A DNA stretch of 64,000 nt from CAZHTF01 sp964535305 (GCA_964535305.1 CAZHTF010000002.1:62001-126000), one strand, 5' to 3'; shown: positions 34,609 through 43,517, counted from the stretch's first letter. Translations and numbers: made by a program. The notes: a model not told the origin generated them from the sequence alone.

Positions 34609-36560
34609 TGACCTGGCTCGCGCTCGCGGCGGGTGCGCTGCAGGCGCAATCGGCGGCGCAGTCCGCGGCGGCAGACCCGCAGATGTCAGCACCGCAGGCA
34701 CAGGCTACCGCCGCGCAACGGGCACAAGTCGCGGCGCCGCGCTACAGCGTCTCGCCGGACGAGCACGGTGCATGGTCGTTCGTCGCTCCGGATGGGCAGC
34801 GTTTTCTTTCGCTGGGTGTGAACAACGTTTCGCCCAGCGCGTGGAACCCGCGCGAAGGCACGCGCTATTACGACGCGGTGCAGCGGCAATTCGGCGGCGA
34901 CGTCGGCAAGTGGAGCGCTGCGACCCGCGCGCTGCTCAAACAGCACGGCTTCAACACGCTGGGGGCCTGGAGCCGCAAGGATGTGCGCGCCGGCGAGGGT
35001 CTGCATCGCACCATCGTGTTGTATGTCGCGGCGCATGGCACGGACCGCTGCCTGGCGTCGCTGCGGCCGGGCTTTGAGGGCTTTGTGCGCGAGAACATCC
35101 GCATCGCGCTCGAGCAATTCCCGGATCGCACGGCGCTGCTGGGCGTATTTCTCGACAACGAAGCGCCTTGGTGGGGTCGCAGCGGCTGGGACATTTTGCC
35201 CACGTACACGCTACTGGAGCGTGCCTTCGAGCAGCCGGCCGACGACCCGGCCCGAGCCGCGGCGCTGCGCTTCCTGCAAGCGCGACACGCCAGCCCAGCG
35301 GAATTCGCCCGCGCCTGGGATCTGGAGCTGAAGGATTGGAGCGAGCTGGATCTGGATCTGCTGCGAAACTCGGCCAACGCGGCCGCCAGTGCCGACCGGG
35401 CCGCCTTCACCGCGCACGCGGCGCAGGAGTATTTCCAGGTCGCCTGCCGCGTGGTGCGCGAAGTGTTGCCCGGCGTGCTGATTCTAGGCGTGCGCTACGC
35501 CGGCAGCGCGCCGGAGGGCGTGCTCGCAGCAGACGCGCAGTGCAGCGACGTGATCTCGCTCAACGACTACAACGCCGACCCGCAGGCCAGCTTCGAAAAC
35601 TACGCCCGCTTCTGGCTCAAGACCCGCAAGCCGCTGATGATCACGGAGTTCGCCTGGCGCGCGAAGGAAAACAACAGCGGCTGCCCCAACTCGCGCGGCG
35701 CGGGACCTGTCGTCGCCACTCAGCAGGAGCGCGCCCAGCGCTACCAGGCGTTTCTTCGGCATCTCGCCAGCATCCCGATCATCGTCGGCGCACACTGGTT
35801 CGAGTTCGCCGACCAATCGCCGCAGGGCCGCTTCGACGGCGAGGATTCCAACTACGGCATCGTCGATCTCGACAACCGGCCGTACGACGTGCTGCTCGGC
35901 GCGATGCAGCAGGTGCACAACGAGCTGCCCACGATTCGCCGCGACAAGCTGCGGAGAATGCCAGACGTGCTCGCGCCGCCGCAACGGCCGACCTACACGC
36001 CCGGGCAGCATCCTGGGCGGCCGGCGACACTGGATCTGTTGAGCTACTGGGCCGGAGAGCCGGAGCTGTGGGGCGCGGCGGACGCCAAGGTCACCTGGCG
36101 ACGCGAAGGCCCCGAACTGCTGCTCGAGTTCGTCAGCGGTGCGTCCTACGGCGGTGGGATCAACCTCCGCGGACCCAAATCCTGCGAGATCAGCGCAGCC
36201 GGCCCGGGCGCGACCGACCTGGATGGCTACAGCGCTTTTGTGCTGGAGCTCGACGCACCGCGTGGACTGCAATTGAACCTGGTGCTCGCGGAGGCCGGGG
36301 CAGGCCCGCTGGGGCAGGCGCAGTTCGGTTCGGACGCCGGCGACGACGGCGAAGCCTACATCTCCGCGCCGTTGTTCGGCCGCGGCGTCCGGCACACCTA
36401 TCGCATCGCGATTGCCGACCTGGAGCGGCAGCGGCTCTGGGGCAACCAGGCCGGCAAGCAGCGGATCGACATGCACGCGATTCGCAATTTCGGAATCCAG
36501 ATCCAGGGCCGCCCCGAACGCGGGCTGGTGCGGATTCATGCGGCGAGATTGGAGCGCTAG
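34608..36560 (+). CDS. Agarase-like GH-A clan hydrolase with C-terminal CBM-like domain
   Basis: A 650-residue protein starting at ATG 34608 with a short hydrophobic start (MTWLALAAGALQAQS), probably a signal peptide with a weak n-region. The catalytic domain (about 40-480) is a TIM-barrel of the GH50/GH42 kind: FLSLGVNNVSPSAWNPREG, then FLDNEAPWWG with acid/base E185, and ITEFAWR with nucleophile E347. HWFEFADQSPQGRFDGEDSNYGIVD closes it. Residues about 490-650 form a beta-rich, possibly sugar-binding domain. Substrate may be beta-glucan or galactan; agar specificity is not implied. It is coupled to the GH1 gene by TAATG. Confidence 0.75.
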   Translation: MTWLALAAGALQAQSAAQSAAADPQMSAPQAQATAAQRAQVAAPRYSVSPDEHGAWSFVAPDGQRFLSLGVNNVSPSAWNPREGTRYYDAVQRQFGGDVGKWSAATRALLKQHGFNTLGAWSRKDVRAGEGLHRTIVLYVAAHGTDRCLASLRPGFEGFVRENIRIALEQFPDRTALLGVFLDNEAPWWGRSGWDILPTYTLLERAFEQPADDPARAAALRFLQARHASPAEFARAWDLELKDWSELDLDLLRNSANAAASADRAAFTAHAAQEYFQVACRVVREVLPGVLILGVRYAGSAPEGVLAADAQCSDVISLNDYNADPQASFENYARFWLKTRKPLMITEFAWRAKENNSGCPNSRGAGPVVATQQERAQRYQAFLRHLASIPIIVGAHWFEFADQSPQGRFDGEDSNYGIVDLDNRPYDVLLGAMQQVHNELPTIRRDKLRRMPDVLAPPQRPTYTPGQHPGRPATLDLLSYWAGEPELWGAADAKVTWRREGPELLLEFVSGASYGGGINLRGPKSCEISAAGPGATDLDGYSAFVLELDAPRGLQLNLVLAEAGAGPLGQAQFGSDAGDDGEAYISAPLFGRGVRHTYRIAIADLERQRLWGNQAGKQRIDMHAIRNFGIQIQGRPERGLVRIHAARLER

Positions 36561-36573
36561 GTCGGGCGTGTCC

Positions 36574-36969
36574 TCAGCCGCCTGCAGACGCCGTCGATTC
36601 GAGCGGTCCGGGTACGCTCAGCGGACGCAGCGTGACGACGCCGCGTCGTACGGCGTCGCGCCAGCGCTCGACCGCGGCGGAGCGATCCGACTCGCTGGCG
36701 TAATACAAATACCCATGCGTCTGGCCGGTCAGCTTCTCGAGCGACACGATCGTGTACAGCCGAACGCCGCGATCATCGTCTTCCAGCAGGTCGACCAGAG
36801 CCTGGACGGCCTGCGGGTCGCCGGCATGTGCAAGCTGAACCGCGGCCCGGGCGCGGTCGAGCGGATAGAGCGACTGCAGTTGCTCGCGCCGAGCGCGATT
36901 GGTGTCGCAGCCCGGCAGCGCGAGCGCCAGGAGTGCGATCCGAAAGAGCGCCAGGCGTCTGGCTTGCAT
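36574..36969 (-). CDS. Small HEAT-repeat lipoprotein, 131 aa
   Basis: The signal region MQARRLALFRIALLALALPGC ends in a lipobox with Cys21. The mature part has one HEAT-like helical pair (PLDRARAAVQLAHAGDPQAVQALVDLLEDDDRGVRLYTIVSLEKL). The remainder, YASESDRSAAVERWRDAVRRG, resembles the tail of planctomycete HEAT lipoproteins. It is convergent with the agarase-like gene. A perfect TATAAT lies only 8 nt upstream of its ATG, which suggests a leaderless transcript. Confidence 0.75.
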   Translation of the reverse strand: MQARRLALFRIALLALALPGCDTNRARREQLQSLYPLDRARAAVQLAHAGDPQAVQALVDLLEDDDRGVRLYTIVSLEKLTGQTHGYLYYASESDRSAAVERWRDAVRRGVVTLRPLSVPGPLESTASAGG

Positions 36970-36977
36970 GCGGGCGG

Positions 36978-36983
36978 ATTATA
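36978..36983 (-). promoter_or_regulatory. Perfect -10 box (TATAAT) 8 nt before lipoprotein ATG
   Basis: On the minus strand TATAAT is followed by 8 nt and then ATG at 36969. The expected transcription start would fall within one or two bases of the ATG, so no ribosome binding site can exist. The -35 region is poor. Confidence 0.5.
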
Positions 36984-37019
36984 GGGGGCCGCGTGCGTGA
37001 TTCAGAGCCGCGGATGAAG

Positions 37020-37110
37020 CGCGGCGCGACAAGCTCCCAATTTCGGAGCCGCGACCGGTGGGAGCGAGCTTGAAGAAGTCGCGGTTTTGAATCGCGACGC
37101 GTCGCGGATG
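37020..37110. repeat. Nested palindromes, possible intergenic repeat element
   Basis: Contains GCTCCCA...TGGGAGC arms (about 37033 to 37067) around a GGAGCCGCGACCG phrase. This is followed by GTCGCG (37078-37083), CGCGAC (37093-37098) and a 14-bp perfect palindrome CGCGACG/CGTCGCG (37093-37106), so three arms compete for pairing. The phrase looks like the short interspersed intergenic repeats I associate with planctomycete genomes; only one copy is evident here. It lies upstream of the STAS gene. Confidence 0.45.
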
Positions 37111-37187
37111 CACCCCAATCCGCGCGGCGCCGCTTGCGGCTCTTTCCCGAACGCTTGCCAGCCGCTAGCGTGCGTCTGAGCATCCGT

Positions 37188-37535
37188 ATGAGCCAAGAGT
37201 TCACCTGCAGCATTGAAACGCTCGACGCGGCCGGCACGCTGGTGCGTGTGAGCGGCGACGTCGATCTGCAAACCTCGCCAACGCTGCGCGACAAGCTGCT
37301 GAGCCTGCTCGAGACCACCGCCGCCAAGCGCCTGGTGATCGAACTTTCCAGCGTCGCGTACATGGATTCTTCGGGCGTGGGGACGCTGGTGGATCTCAAG
37401 CGGCGGGTCGAAAAGGTCGGCGGCAAGGTGCTGCTGGTCGGAATGCAGGCCCGCGTTCGCAACGTCTTCGAGATCACGCGGCTCGACCGCTTCTTCGTGA
37501 TCCTCAACTCACTCGACGAGGCCCGCAAGGCGTGA
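37188..37535 (+). CDS. STAS-domain protein (anti-sigma antagonist / MlaB-like)
   Basis: A 115-residue single STAS domain. The start at 37188 (MSQEFTCSIETL) is chosen over an upstream ATG because the domain begins at once. The phosphorylation-loop region reads ELSSVAYMDSSGVGTLVDLKRRV, with the Ser-Ser pair of SpoIIAA-like proteins. Its stop overlaps the MlaE-type permease by 4 bp, so a regulatory role on that transporter, like MlaB, is more likely than a sigma-factor role. No anti-sigma kinase is nearby. Confidence 0.85.
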   Translation: MSQEFTCSIETLDAAGTLVRVSGDVDLQTSPTLRDKLLSLLETTAAKRLVIELSSVAYMDSSGVGTLVDLKRRVEKVGGKVLLVGMQARVRNVFEITRLDRFFVILNSLDEARKA

Positions 37536-38380
37536 GCAGCCAGCCCGATTCGCCGCTTTGGCGTCGCGCGCCGGAAGCGCTCGGGGAATCCGTCGCACGC
37601 GGCGGAAAAAAGCTGATCGAAGGCGTCGAATACGTCGGCGGCGTGACCGAGCTGGTCGGGCGCGTCGGCGGCCGCGTGCTGCACTCCTTCCGCCCCAAAG
37701 CCGAGCGCATCCGCTTCGAAGCGCTGCTGCAGCAGTGTGTGCGCTTCGGCGTGAGGAGCATTCCGATCGTGGCGCTGGTGCAGCTCTTCATCGGCATCAT
37801 CCTGGCGCTGAATCTGGCGCCGGTGCTGGAGTCGTACGGCCAGATCGAGCGCGTCGCCGACGTGGTCGCGATCGCGGTCGTGCGCGAGCTCGGCCCGCTG
37901 ATCACGGCCATTCTGCTGAGCGGCTTTGCGGGCGCTTCAATTGCCGCCGAGCTGGGCGCCATGGTCGAGGGCGAGGAGATCAAGGCGCTGCGGGCGCATG
38001 CCCTGGACCCGATTCGTTTCCTGGTCGCGCCGCGCGTGATCGCCACCACGCTGATGACGATCGGGCTGGCCGTGATGGCGGACGTGGTCGGCGTGTTGGG
38101 CGGCATGTTTACCGCCGTCTTCATCCTCCGCATCGACGCGCTGGGCTACCTGGACCTTACGGCCAAGGCAATCTCGTTCGACGATTATTTCACCGGCCTC
38201 TCGAAGGCCGCGGTCTTCGGGTTGATCATCGCCAGCCTGGCATGTTACGAGGGGTTGAATGTGCGCGGCGGGGCCGAGGGCGTCGGCCGCGCAACCACCA
38301 CCACCGTGGTCAAAAGCATCGTGGCCCTGATCGCGGCGGACACGGTGTTTGCGGCGATTTTCTATGTCATCGGCTGGTAA
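37532..38380 (+). CDS. MlaE-family ABC transporter permease
   Basis: A 282-residue inner-membrane permease of the MlaE/YrbE type, which moves phospholipids between inner and outer membranes with an ATPase (MlaF) and an MCE protein (MlaD). The family motifs are RELGPLITAILLSGFAGASIAAELGAMVEGEEIKAL and LVAPRVIATTLM, plus about five helices. GTG start at 37532 overlaps the STAS stop. Neither MlaF nor MlaD follows; the next gene, overlapping by 17 bp, is RNase HII-like. Confidence 0.9.
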   Translation: MSSQPDSPLWRRAPEALGESVARGGKKLIEGVEYVGGVTELVGRVGGRVLHSFRPKAERIRFEALLQQCVRFGVRSIPIVALVQLFIGIILALNLAPVLESYGQIERVADVVAIAVVRELGPLITAILLSGFAGASIAAELGAMVEGEEIKALRAHALDPIRFLVAPRVIATTLMTIGLAVMADVVGVLGGMFTAVFILRIDALGYLDLTAKAISFDDYFTGLSKAAVFGLIIASLACYEGLNVRGGAEGVGRATTTTVVKSIVALIAADTVFAAIFYVIGW

Positions 38381-39335
38381 CCCGCAGCGGCGCGTGGGGA
38401 TCGACGAAGCCGGCTACGGCCCGCTGCTGGGGCCGCTCACGATCGGCGCCAGCGTCTGGCAGCTCGCAGACGCCCAGGAATCGCGCGACTTCTGGCAACT
38501 GCTGGACGAGGTCGTCGCGCGACCTGGCCGGGCGGAGCGCGCCCGGCTGGTCGTCGGCGATTCGAAAGCGGTCTTCCATCAGGCCGGCGGCATCTGGTCC
38601 CTGGAGCGACCGGTGCTCGCATTTGCCAGTGCCGCTGGCCTGAACTGCGAGCGCTTCACGACGCTGCTGAGCGGTCTGGGCGTCGACCTACACGCCGCGG
38701 GCGCAGAGCGGTCGGACATGGATCAGCCGCTACCGCTGGATGCGGCGCGCTCGGCGTATGCGGCGGCGGCCGGGGCGCTCTCCGCCGTGCAGCAGACCGG
38801 CCCGCTGCGGCTGGAGCGGCTGGCGCTGCGCGTGGTCACGCCGCCGATGTTCAATCAGCGTGTCCGGCAGACACACAACAAGTCGGCGGTGCTGATGGAG
38901 CAGGTGCTGGGCCTGGTGGATTGGGCCACGCGGCTGGAGCCGCGGCTGCCGACGCGTATTGTGGTCGATCGCCAGGGCGGCCGCGCGGATTACCGTCGCG
39001 AGCTGCTGCGGGCATTCCCCGAGTTTGCGCTGACGGAGCTTGAAGTCGGTCCGCGGCGTAGTGCGTATCGGATGGATGGCCCGCGCGGCTGCTGGTCGAT
39101 CGAGTTTGTTGTGGACGCCGATGCGGAGCATTTGCCGGTGGCGCTGGCGAGCATGCTAGCCAAGTATGTGCGCGAGCTCTACATGGATGCGTTTAATCGC
39201 TATTGGACCGGGCGCGTCCCGGGCGTGAAGCCCACCGCCGGCTACCCGAACGACGCGCAGCGCTTTCTGTCACAGATCGCGGAGGCGATCGCCGCGGAAG
39301 GCGTCCCGCGCGAGAGCCTGGTGCGCTCGCGCTGA
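38364..39335 (+). CDS. RNase HII-like protein, divergent
   Basis: A 323-residue protein whose N-terminus GIDEAGYGPLLGPLTIGA matches the DEAGRGPLAGP motif of RNase HII, with GDSKAV in place of DSKKL. The C-terminal ALASMLAKYVRELYMDAF and GYPND match the SASILAKxxRD and GYP motifs. The central part (about 75-230) is larger than in normal RNase HII. Acidic residues D and E at the N-terminus, VVDRQGGR and VVDADAEH could form the active site. ATG at 38364 overlaps the permease by 17 bp. It may cleave RNA:DNA hybrids; the true family is uncertain. Confidence 0.7.
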   Translation: MSSAGNPQRRVGIDEAGYGPLLGPLTIGASVWQLADAQESRDFWQLLDEVVARPGRAERARLVVGDSKAVFHQAGGIWSLERPVLAFASAAGLNCERFTTLLSGLGVDLHAAGAERSDMDQPLPLDAARSAYAAAAGALSAVQQTGPLRLERLALRVVTPPMFNQRVRQTHNKSAVLMEQVLGLVDWATRLEPRLPTRIVVDRQGGRADYRRELLRAFPEFALTELEVGPRRSAYRMDGPRGCWSIEFVVDADAEHLPVALASMLAKYVRELYMDAFNRYWTGRVPGVKPTAGYPNDAQRFLSQIAEAIAAEGVPRESLVRSR

Positions 39336-39369
39336 GCGCGCGGAAGAGCGCGGCACTTGCCTGGCGCAC

Positions 39370-39375
39370 TAGAAT
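39370..39375 (+). promoter_or_regulatory. TAGAAT box 8 nt before ATG of the A2M-like gene
   Basis: A -10-like TAGAAT ends 8 nt before the ATG at 39384, the same spacing as at the HEAT lipoprotein. No good -35 and no ribosome binding site are seen. Confidence 0.3.
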
Positions 39376-39383
39376 TCCCGCAC

Positions 39384-42300
39384 ATGAGAACGCCAACCGG
39401 GCGCGACCCGCGCCGCATTCGTCGATTCGTGAGAATCTCCGCAGCCGGCCGCGCCGCGCTCGCCGCACTTTGCCTCGCCGCGGCGGCGGCGCTGGCCAAT
39501 GCCGACGATTGGTCGCCGCAGGTGCGTCCGCTGCTGGAGGCCCTGCGGGCCGGGGCGGCGGCGGACGTGCCGCAGGGCGCGCGGGCATACATCGACGGCT
39601 CGCAGGACGCGCGCGTCGTGCAAGACGCCAGCGCGCTCGCGGCGCTCGCCTTGCATTACGCCCCAGAACGAAACGCACGCCAGGATGGCGAGGCCTGGCT
39701 GCTGCAACTGGCCGAACGCGACCCCGAGCTCCTCCGCCGCGGCGACAGTCTGCTGGCGCTGGGCCACGCACGCCTGATGGCGAATGAAGTGCCCGCGGCG
39801 CTCGCGATTTTGGCCGATGCGGCCGATGCATTCGAGCGCGCCGCCGAGCCGGCGCCGTTGGCGCAAGCCTGGTTGAAGCTGGCGCAGGCCTGGAGCGTCT
39901 GCCATGATTGGGAGGCGCTGCCGGCCCGCTTTGGAATCTCGCGGCCGGCGTCGGCCGAGTCGGCCCAGGCGATTCGCGAGGCGCAGCTCGCGGAGCTGCG
40001 TAAGAAGCTCTCCAAGCACGCGCAGGCATCCAGCCTGCTGCCGCAACTGGACCTGCTCCGCGCGCGAATGCTGCTCGCCGCCGACGAGAATTCCGCCGAG
40101 GGCCGCGCGCTACTCGAGCAGCTCGCGTCACAGCCGCTCGAGATCGCCGCCGTCGCGGAAGCGACGCTGCGGCTCGCGGAGCTGGACGAAGCACAGCGGC
40201 GTTTCGCGGACGCGCTGCGGCGTTACGAGGCGTTGGCGCGCGGCAGCGGCGAGCTGGCCGACACTGCGCAGCAGCGCAGCGTTGCGCTGCGCCGGCCGCA
40301 GTTGCAGCTCGACTCGCCCGCGGTGATTCGGCCGGATCAGGCGTTCTCGCCGCGGCTGCGCGCGCGAAATCTGCGGCAGGTACGGGTCGAGCTGCGGCGG
40401 GTCGATCTGTCCGAGTGGCTGGGCACCCAGCAGGGCCGGCTGATCGAGGCACAATTGCCGATTTCCGGCTCACTACTGCTGACGCACGAGATCTTGCCGG
40501 ACGCGGCCGAGCCTCTTGAGTGGATCGAGTGCGGTGCGGCCACGGCGCTGCGCGAGCCGCTGCCGGCTGGTGCGTACGTGCTGAGCGCCGAAGGAACGGC
40601 CTTGGGCGGCGGCGAAACAGTGCAATTACGCAAGCTGCTGCTGTGCACCGTGCTCGAAGTGGTGATGATCGCCGGCCCGACCCGGGCCACAATCTGGCTG
40701 CCGCAGTCACAATCCGAACAAGCCGAGCCACCGTCGACGACGCTGCCGGCCAGCGTGACGCAAGCCACGAGCGCGCCGGCGACCGCGCGATTCTGGATGC
40801 ACGGCAGCTACGTGCCGACGACGGTTGAGCTGCGTGAGCCCTTGGCGCAATTTGAGCTGCCGCCGGAGTCGCGGCTGTTCGCCGACCGCCGCTGGACGTG
40901 TCTGATCGAGCACGCCGGCCAGATTGCGTTGTGCCGCGGAACGCTGCCTAGCGCGATCGACGCGGCCCTGGGCAGCGGGCAGGCTGCCATGATCGGCGCG
41001 CCGCGCGTGCTGAGCGCCGGCGAGACATTCAGCGTTTTCGGCGCGCTGCTGGATACCGCCGCCGAGTCAATCGACCTGCTGCTGCTGGACGCGGTGGATC
41101 GACAGATCCAGACGCGCCGCGTGCCGGTCACAGCGGCGGGCACGTTCGCGGCGACGTTCGCGATTGAGCCGGCGATGGCGGGCCAGACGTATCGCGTCGT
41201 CGCGCGGCTCGGTTCGCAAGCGCTGGCGAACTGGCGCGGACGGCTGACGCTCAGCGTCCTCGGGCACACGGACCCGCCATTCGCGCTTTGGCCGGAGCTG
41301 CCGGCCTGGATTCGGCCCGACGGTCCGCCGATGCTGGGCACGCTGCGCGCGGGGTACGTGTGGGGCACGCCTTCGCCCAGCGCGCTCTACGTCGTGAATG
41401 CGCGCTCTGTTCCGCTGCCGCGATCCGGCCCGCGTAGCGAATGGCCCGCACCGACGCGCTATGCGCTGCGCGTGCGCTTCGCGCAGCCGCAGGCGGCCGC
41501 GGTGCAGATCGGCCGCGCGGAGCTGGCGCTGGACGAGCGGCCTACCGCGATCGGGCTGTGGATCAACGCGCGCCTGCCCGACGGCCGCGAGAAGGAAGCA
41601 TTTGCCGACGCCATCTCCGGGCCGCAGCCGCTGCACGCCTGGCTGCAACATGCGCCCGCGCAGCCGCGCGTCGGTCAGCCGCTGCGCTTTTTCGCCGGCT
41701 GGTTCGACCCGCAGCGCAGCCTGGCGGGTGATTCGCCGCGGCTGCGCATCACTCGCGACGGGCGCGCTCTGCCGGCCCCGCGGCTGGCGCCCAGCACCGA
41801 GGGGCTCGAAAGCGAAGCCTGGACCGCGCCACAGGCCGGCGAATACCAGGTCGTGTTCGAGCTGGATGGCGCGCCGCGCGCGACGCTCGCGCTGAATGTC
41901 GACCAGGCCGACGCGCCGCCGGAGACAGTCCGACTGCGCGACGCACTCGCGCTGCCGGCAGCGACGGGTGCATCCGATCCCGCCGCGCCGCACACCGCTG
42001 CGCTGCAGCTCGACGGACGGATCGAAGCGCCCACGCTGGCGCTGCTGCTGGATTCGGAAACGCGCGCCGCGGCGGTCGTGCCGCCAGGAGCCGCAGGCCA
42101 AATCACGCTGAGCGTCCCTACGGCGGGGCGGTTGACGAATGCAGCCGGCGCGCGCCAAGCGACGGACGCACCGGGCACGTTGCAATTCACGAGCGCGCCG
42201 CCGGCCGGACGGGCGGCGCTGCTCCAGGTGCGCGATGGGCAAGTGCAGGTCGTCGCGCAGCGCGCCGTGCGCGGCGAGCTCGCGGCCCCGAGCGTCGCAC

Positions 42301-43517
42301 GCGTCGATGATCGCACACTCTCGCCGGGGCAGACTATCCGCATGCGCGTCGGCGGCCTGCAACGCGGCGCGACCGTGCTCGCGCGGCTGGTCGCAGCGCA
42401 GGCCGGTGGCGAAGTGACCTGGCTGCCGGGTAGGGCGCGGCCAGACCTGCAGACCGGCGGCCTGCCGATCGTCAGCAGCAGCGGCGCAAGTGAATCGATC
42501 CCCGGCGGTGAGCCGGACATCTCCCGCACGACCGCGCTCTTCGAAGGCGAACCGCAGTGGATCGGCAGCGTCGCGGCGAATGCCGACACGCTCGACATCG
42601 ACGTACCGCTGCCAAACACACCTGGCGTTTTCCGGCTGCTGATCTCGCACTGGTCGCGGCTGGGCGTGTCACCAGTGCGCAGCCTGACGCTCGATACTCG
42701 CCGCGGGCTGCATGCGGCGGCCAGCGCTCCGCGGGCGTGCTACGTTGGAGACCGCGTGTTGGCGGCGCTGGAGCTGACCAATCCCTCCGATGAGCCGATC
42801 ACGGCGCAAGTCACCATCGAGCGCGCCCAGGGCGTCAGCGTCGAGCGGCTCGAGGCCGCCGGCAAGGCCGCCGATTCCGCCGCGCTCGCGGTGTTGATCG
42901 CGCCGCGGACGACGCTGCCGGTGCGTGCCCTTTTCGAGGCGGCCGCGGTCGGCAGCGCCGAGTTGGTGTTCGCAATCGCCAGCGGCGCCGCGTCGCAGTC
43001 GCACCGCATCTCGATCGACGTGCGCGACGCGGGCCCGTCGCCCAGCGCCAAACCGCCGTCCTGGAAGTTTCTGCGGTCGGTGCTCGCACTGGAGCGCGCA
43101 CACGCAAGCGATAACCCGTTCGATGATCCGCGCGGGGCGCGCTACGACCGTGTGCTGCTGGCGGCTGGTGATCGCGTGCCGCCGAACCAGCCGATCCTGG
43201 TGCGCTACGAATTCGAGCTCGATCAGCCGGCGCGGGACGTGACCTTCACGCAGCGCTTGCCGGCGACCTGCCACACGGTGTTGAACGAAACCGGTCAGCC
43301 GCAGTCGCTGCCGGGCCGTTTCACGCGGCAGCTCGACCAAATCGAGTGGACCTTTCCAAAGCTGGACCGCGGCAAGCACACGCATGAGTTCGTAATGATC
43401 GCGGTCCGTCCGGGCGCGTGCCTGCTGCCGGCGCCGACTGTCCACGCGGGCGAAAACACGATCCCGGTGCTGGTCGAGCCGGAGGACTTTCGGCTGGGTG
43501 TCGCAGAAGCGCGGTAG
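39384..43517 (+). CDS. Secreted alpha-2-macroglobulin-like protein lacking thioester
   Basis: A 1377-residue exported protein starting at 39384 (MRTPTGRDP) with a long signal peptide to about residue 36. Residues 50-300 are helical and TPR-like. From about 309 (FSPRLRARNLRQVRVELRRVDLSEW) beta-sandwich MG domains begin, as in bacterial alpha-2-macroglobulins. Near 1118-1160 CYVGDRVLAALELTNPSDEPITAQV resembles the MG7 region. No CxEQ thioester motif and no thioester-domain helices are present, and the protein ends early. It may be a protease-binding or structural relative without covalent trapping. It lies 48 bp after the RNase HII-like gene and about 350 bp before the secretin. Confidence 0.65.
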   Translation: MRTPTGRDPRRIRRFVRISAAGRAALAALCLAAAAALANADDWSPQVRPLLEALRAGAAADVPQGARAYIDGSQDARVVQDASALAALALHYAPERNARQDGEAWLLQLAERDPELLRRGDSLLALGHARLMANEVPAALAILADAADAFERAAEPAPLAQAWLKLAQAWSVCHDWEALPARFGISRPASAESAQAIREAQLAELRKKLSKHAQASSLLPQLDLLRARMLLAADENSAEGRALLEQLASQPLEIAAVAEATLRLAELDEAQRRFADALRRYEALARGSGELADTAQQRSVALRRPQLQLDSPAVIRPDQAFSPRLRARNLRQVRVELRRVDLSEWLGTQQGRLIEAQLPISGSLLLTHEILPDAAEPLEWIECGAATALREPLPAGAYVLSAEGTALGGGETVQLRKLLLCTVLEVVMIAGPTRATIWLPQSQSEQAEPPSTTLPASVTQATSAPATARFWMHGSYVPTTVELREPLAQFELPPESRLFADRRWTCLIEHAGQIALCRGTLPSAIDAALGSGQAAMIGAPRVLSAGETFSVFGALLDTAAESIDLLLLDAVDRQIQTRRVPVTAAGTFAATFAIEPAMAGQTYRVVARLGSQALANWRGRLTLSVLGHTDPPFALWPELPAWIRPDGPPMLGTLRAGYVWGTPSPSALYVVNARSVPLPRSGPRSEWPAPTRYALRVRFAQPQAAAVQIGRAELALDERPTAIGLWINARLPDGREKEAFADAISGPQPLHAWLQHAPAQPRVGQPLRFFAGWFDPQRSLAGDSPRLRITRDGRALPAPRLAPSTEGLESEAWTAPQAGEYQVVFELDGAPRATLALNVDQADAPPETVRLRDALALPAATGASDPAAPHTAALQLDGRIEAPTLALLLDSETRAAAVVPPGAAGQITLSVPTAGRLTNAAGARQATDAPGTLQFTSAPPAGRAALLQVRDGQVQVVAQRAVRGELAAPSVARVDDRTLSPGQTIRMRVGGLQRGATVLARLVAAQAGGEVTWLPGRARPDLQTGGLPIVSSSGASESIPGGEPDISRTTALFEGEPQWIGSVAANADTLDIDVPLPNTPGVFRLLISHWSRLGVSPVRSLTLDTRRGLHAAASAPRACYVGDRVLAALELTNPSDEPITAQVTIERAQGVSVERLEAAGKAADSAALAVLIAPRTTLPVRALFEAAAVGSAELVFAIASGAASQSHRISIDVRDAGPSPSAKPPSWKFLRSVLALERAHASDNPFDDPRGARYDRVLLAAGDRVPPNQPILVRYEFELDQPARDVTFTQRLPATCHTVLNETGQPQSLPGRFTRQLDQIEWTFPKLDRGKHTHEFVMIAVRPGACLLPAPTVHAGENTIPVLVEPEDFRLGVAEAR

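Noticed and set aside
35168..36703. 511-codon + strand frame in the agarase-like gene
   Set aside because: Another frame of the same gene; no coherent domain, and it runs past the real stop.
37188..37535. STAS gene as part of a sigma-factor control switch
   Set aside because: No anti-sigma kinase or sigma gene is near; overlap with MlaE points to transporter regulation instead.
41067..42650. 527-codon minus-strand frame under the A2M-like gene
   Set aside because: Antisense shadow; composition is dominated by Arg, Ala and Gln with no motif.
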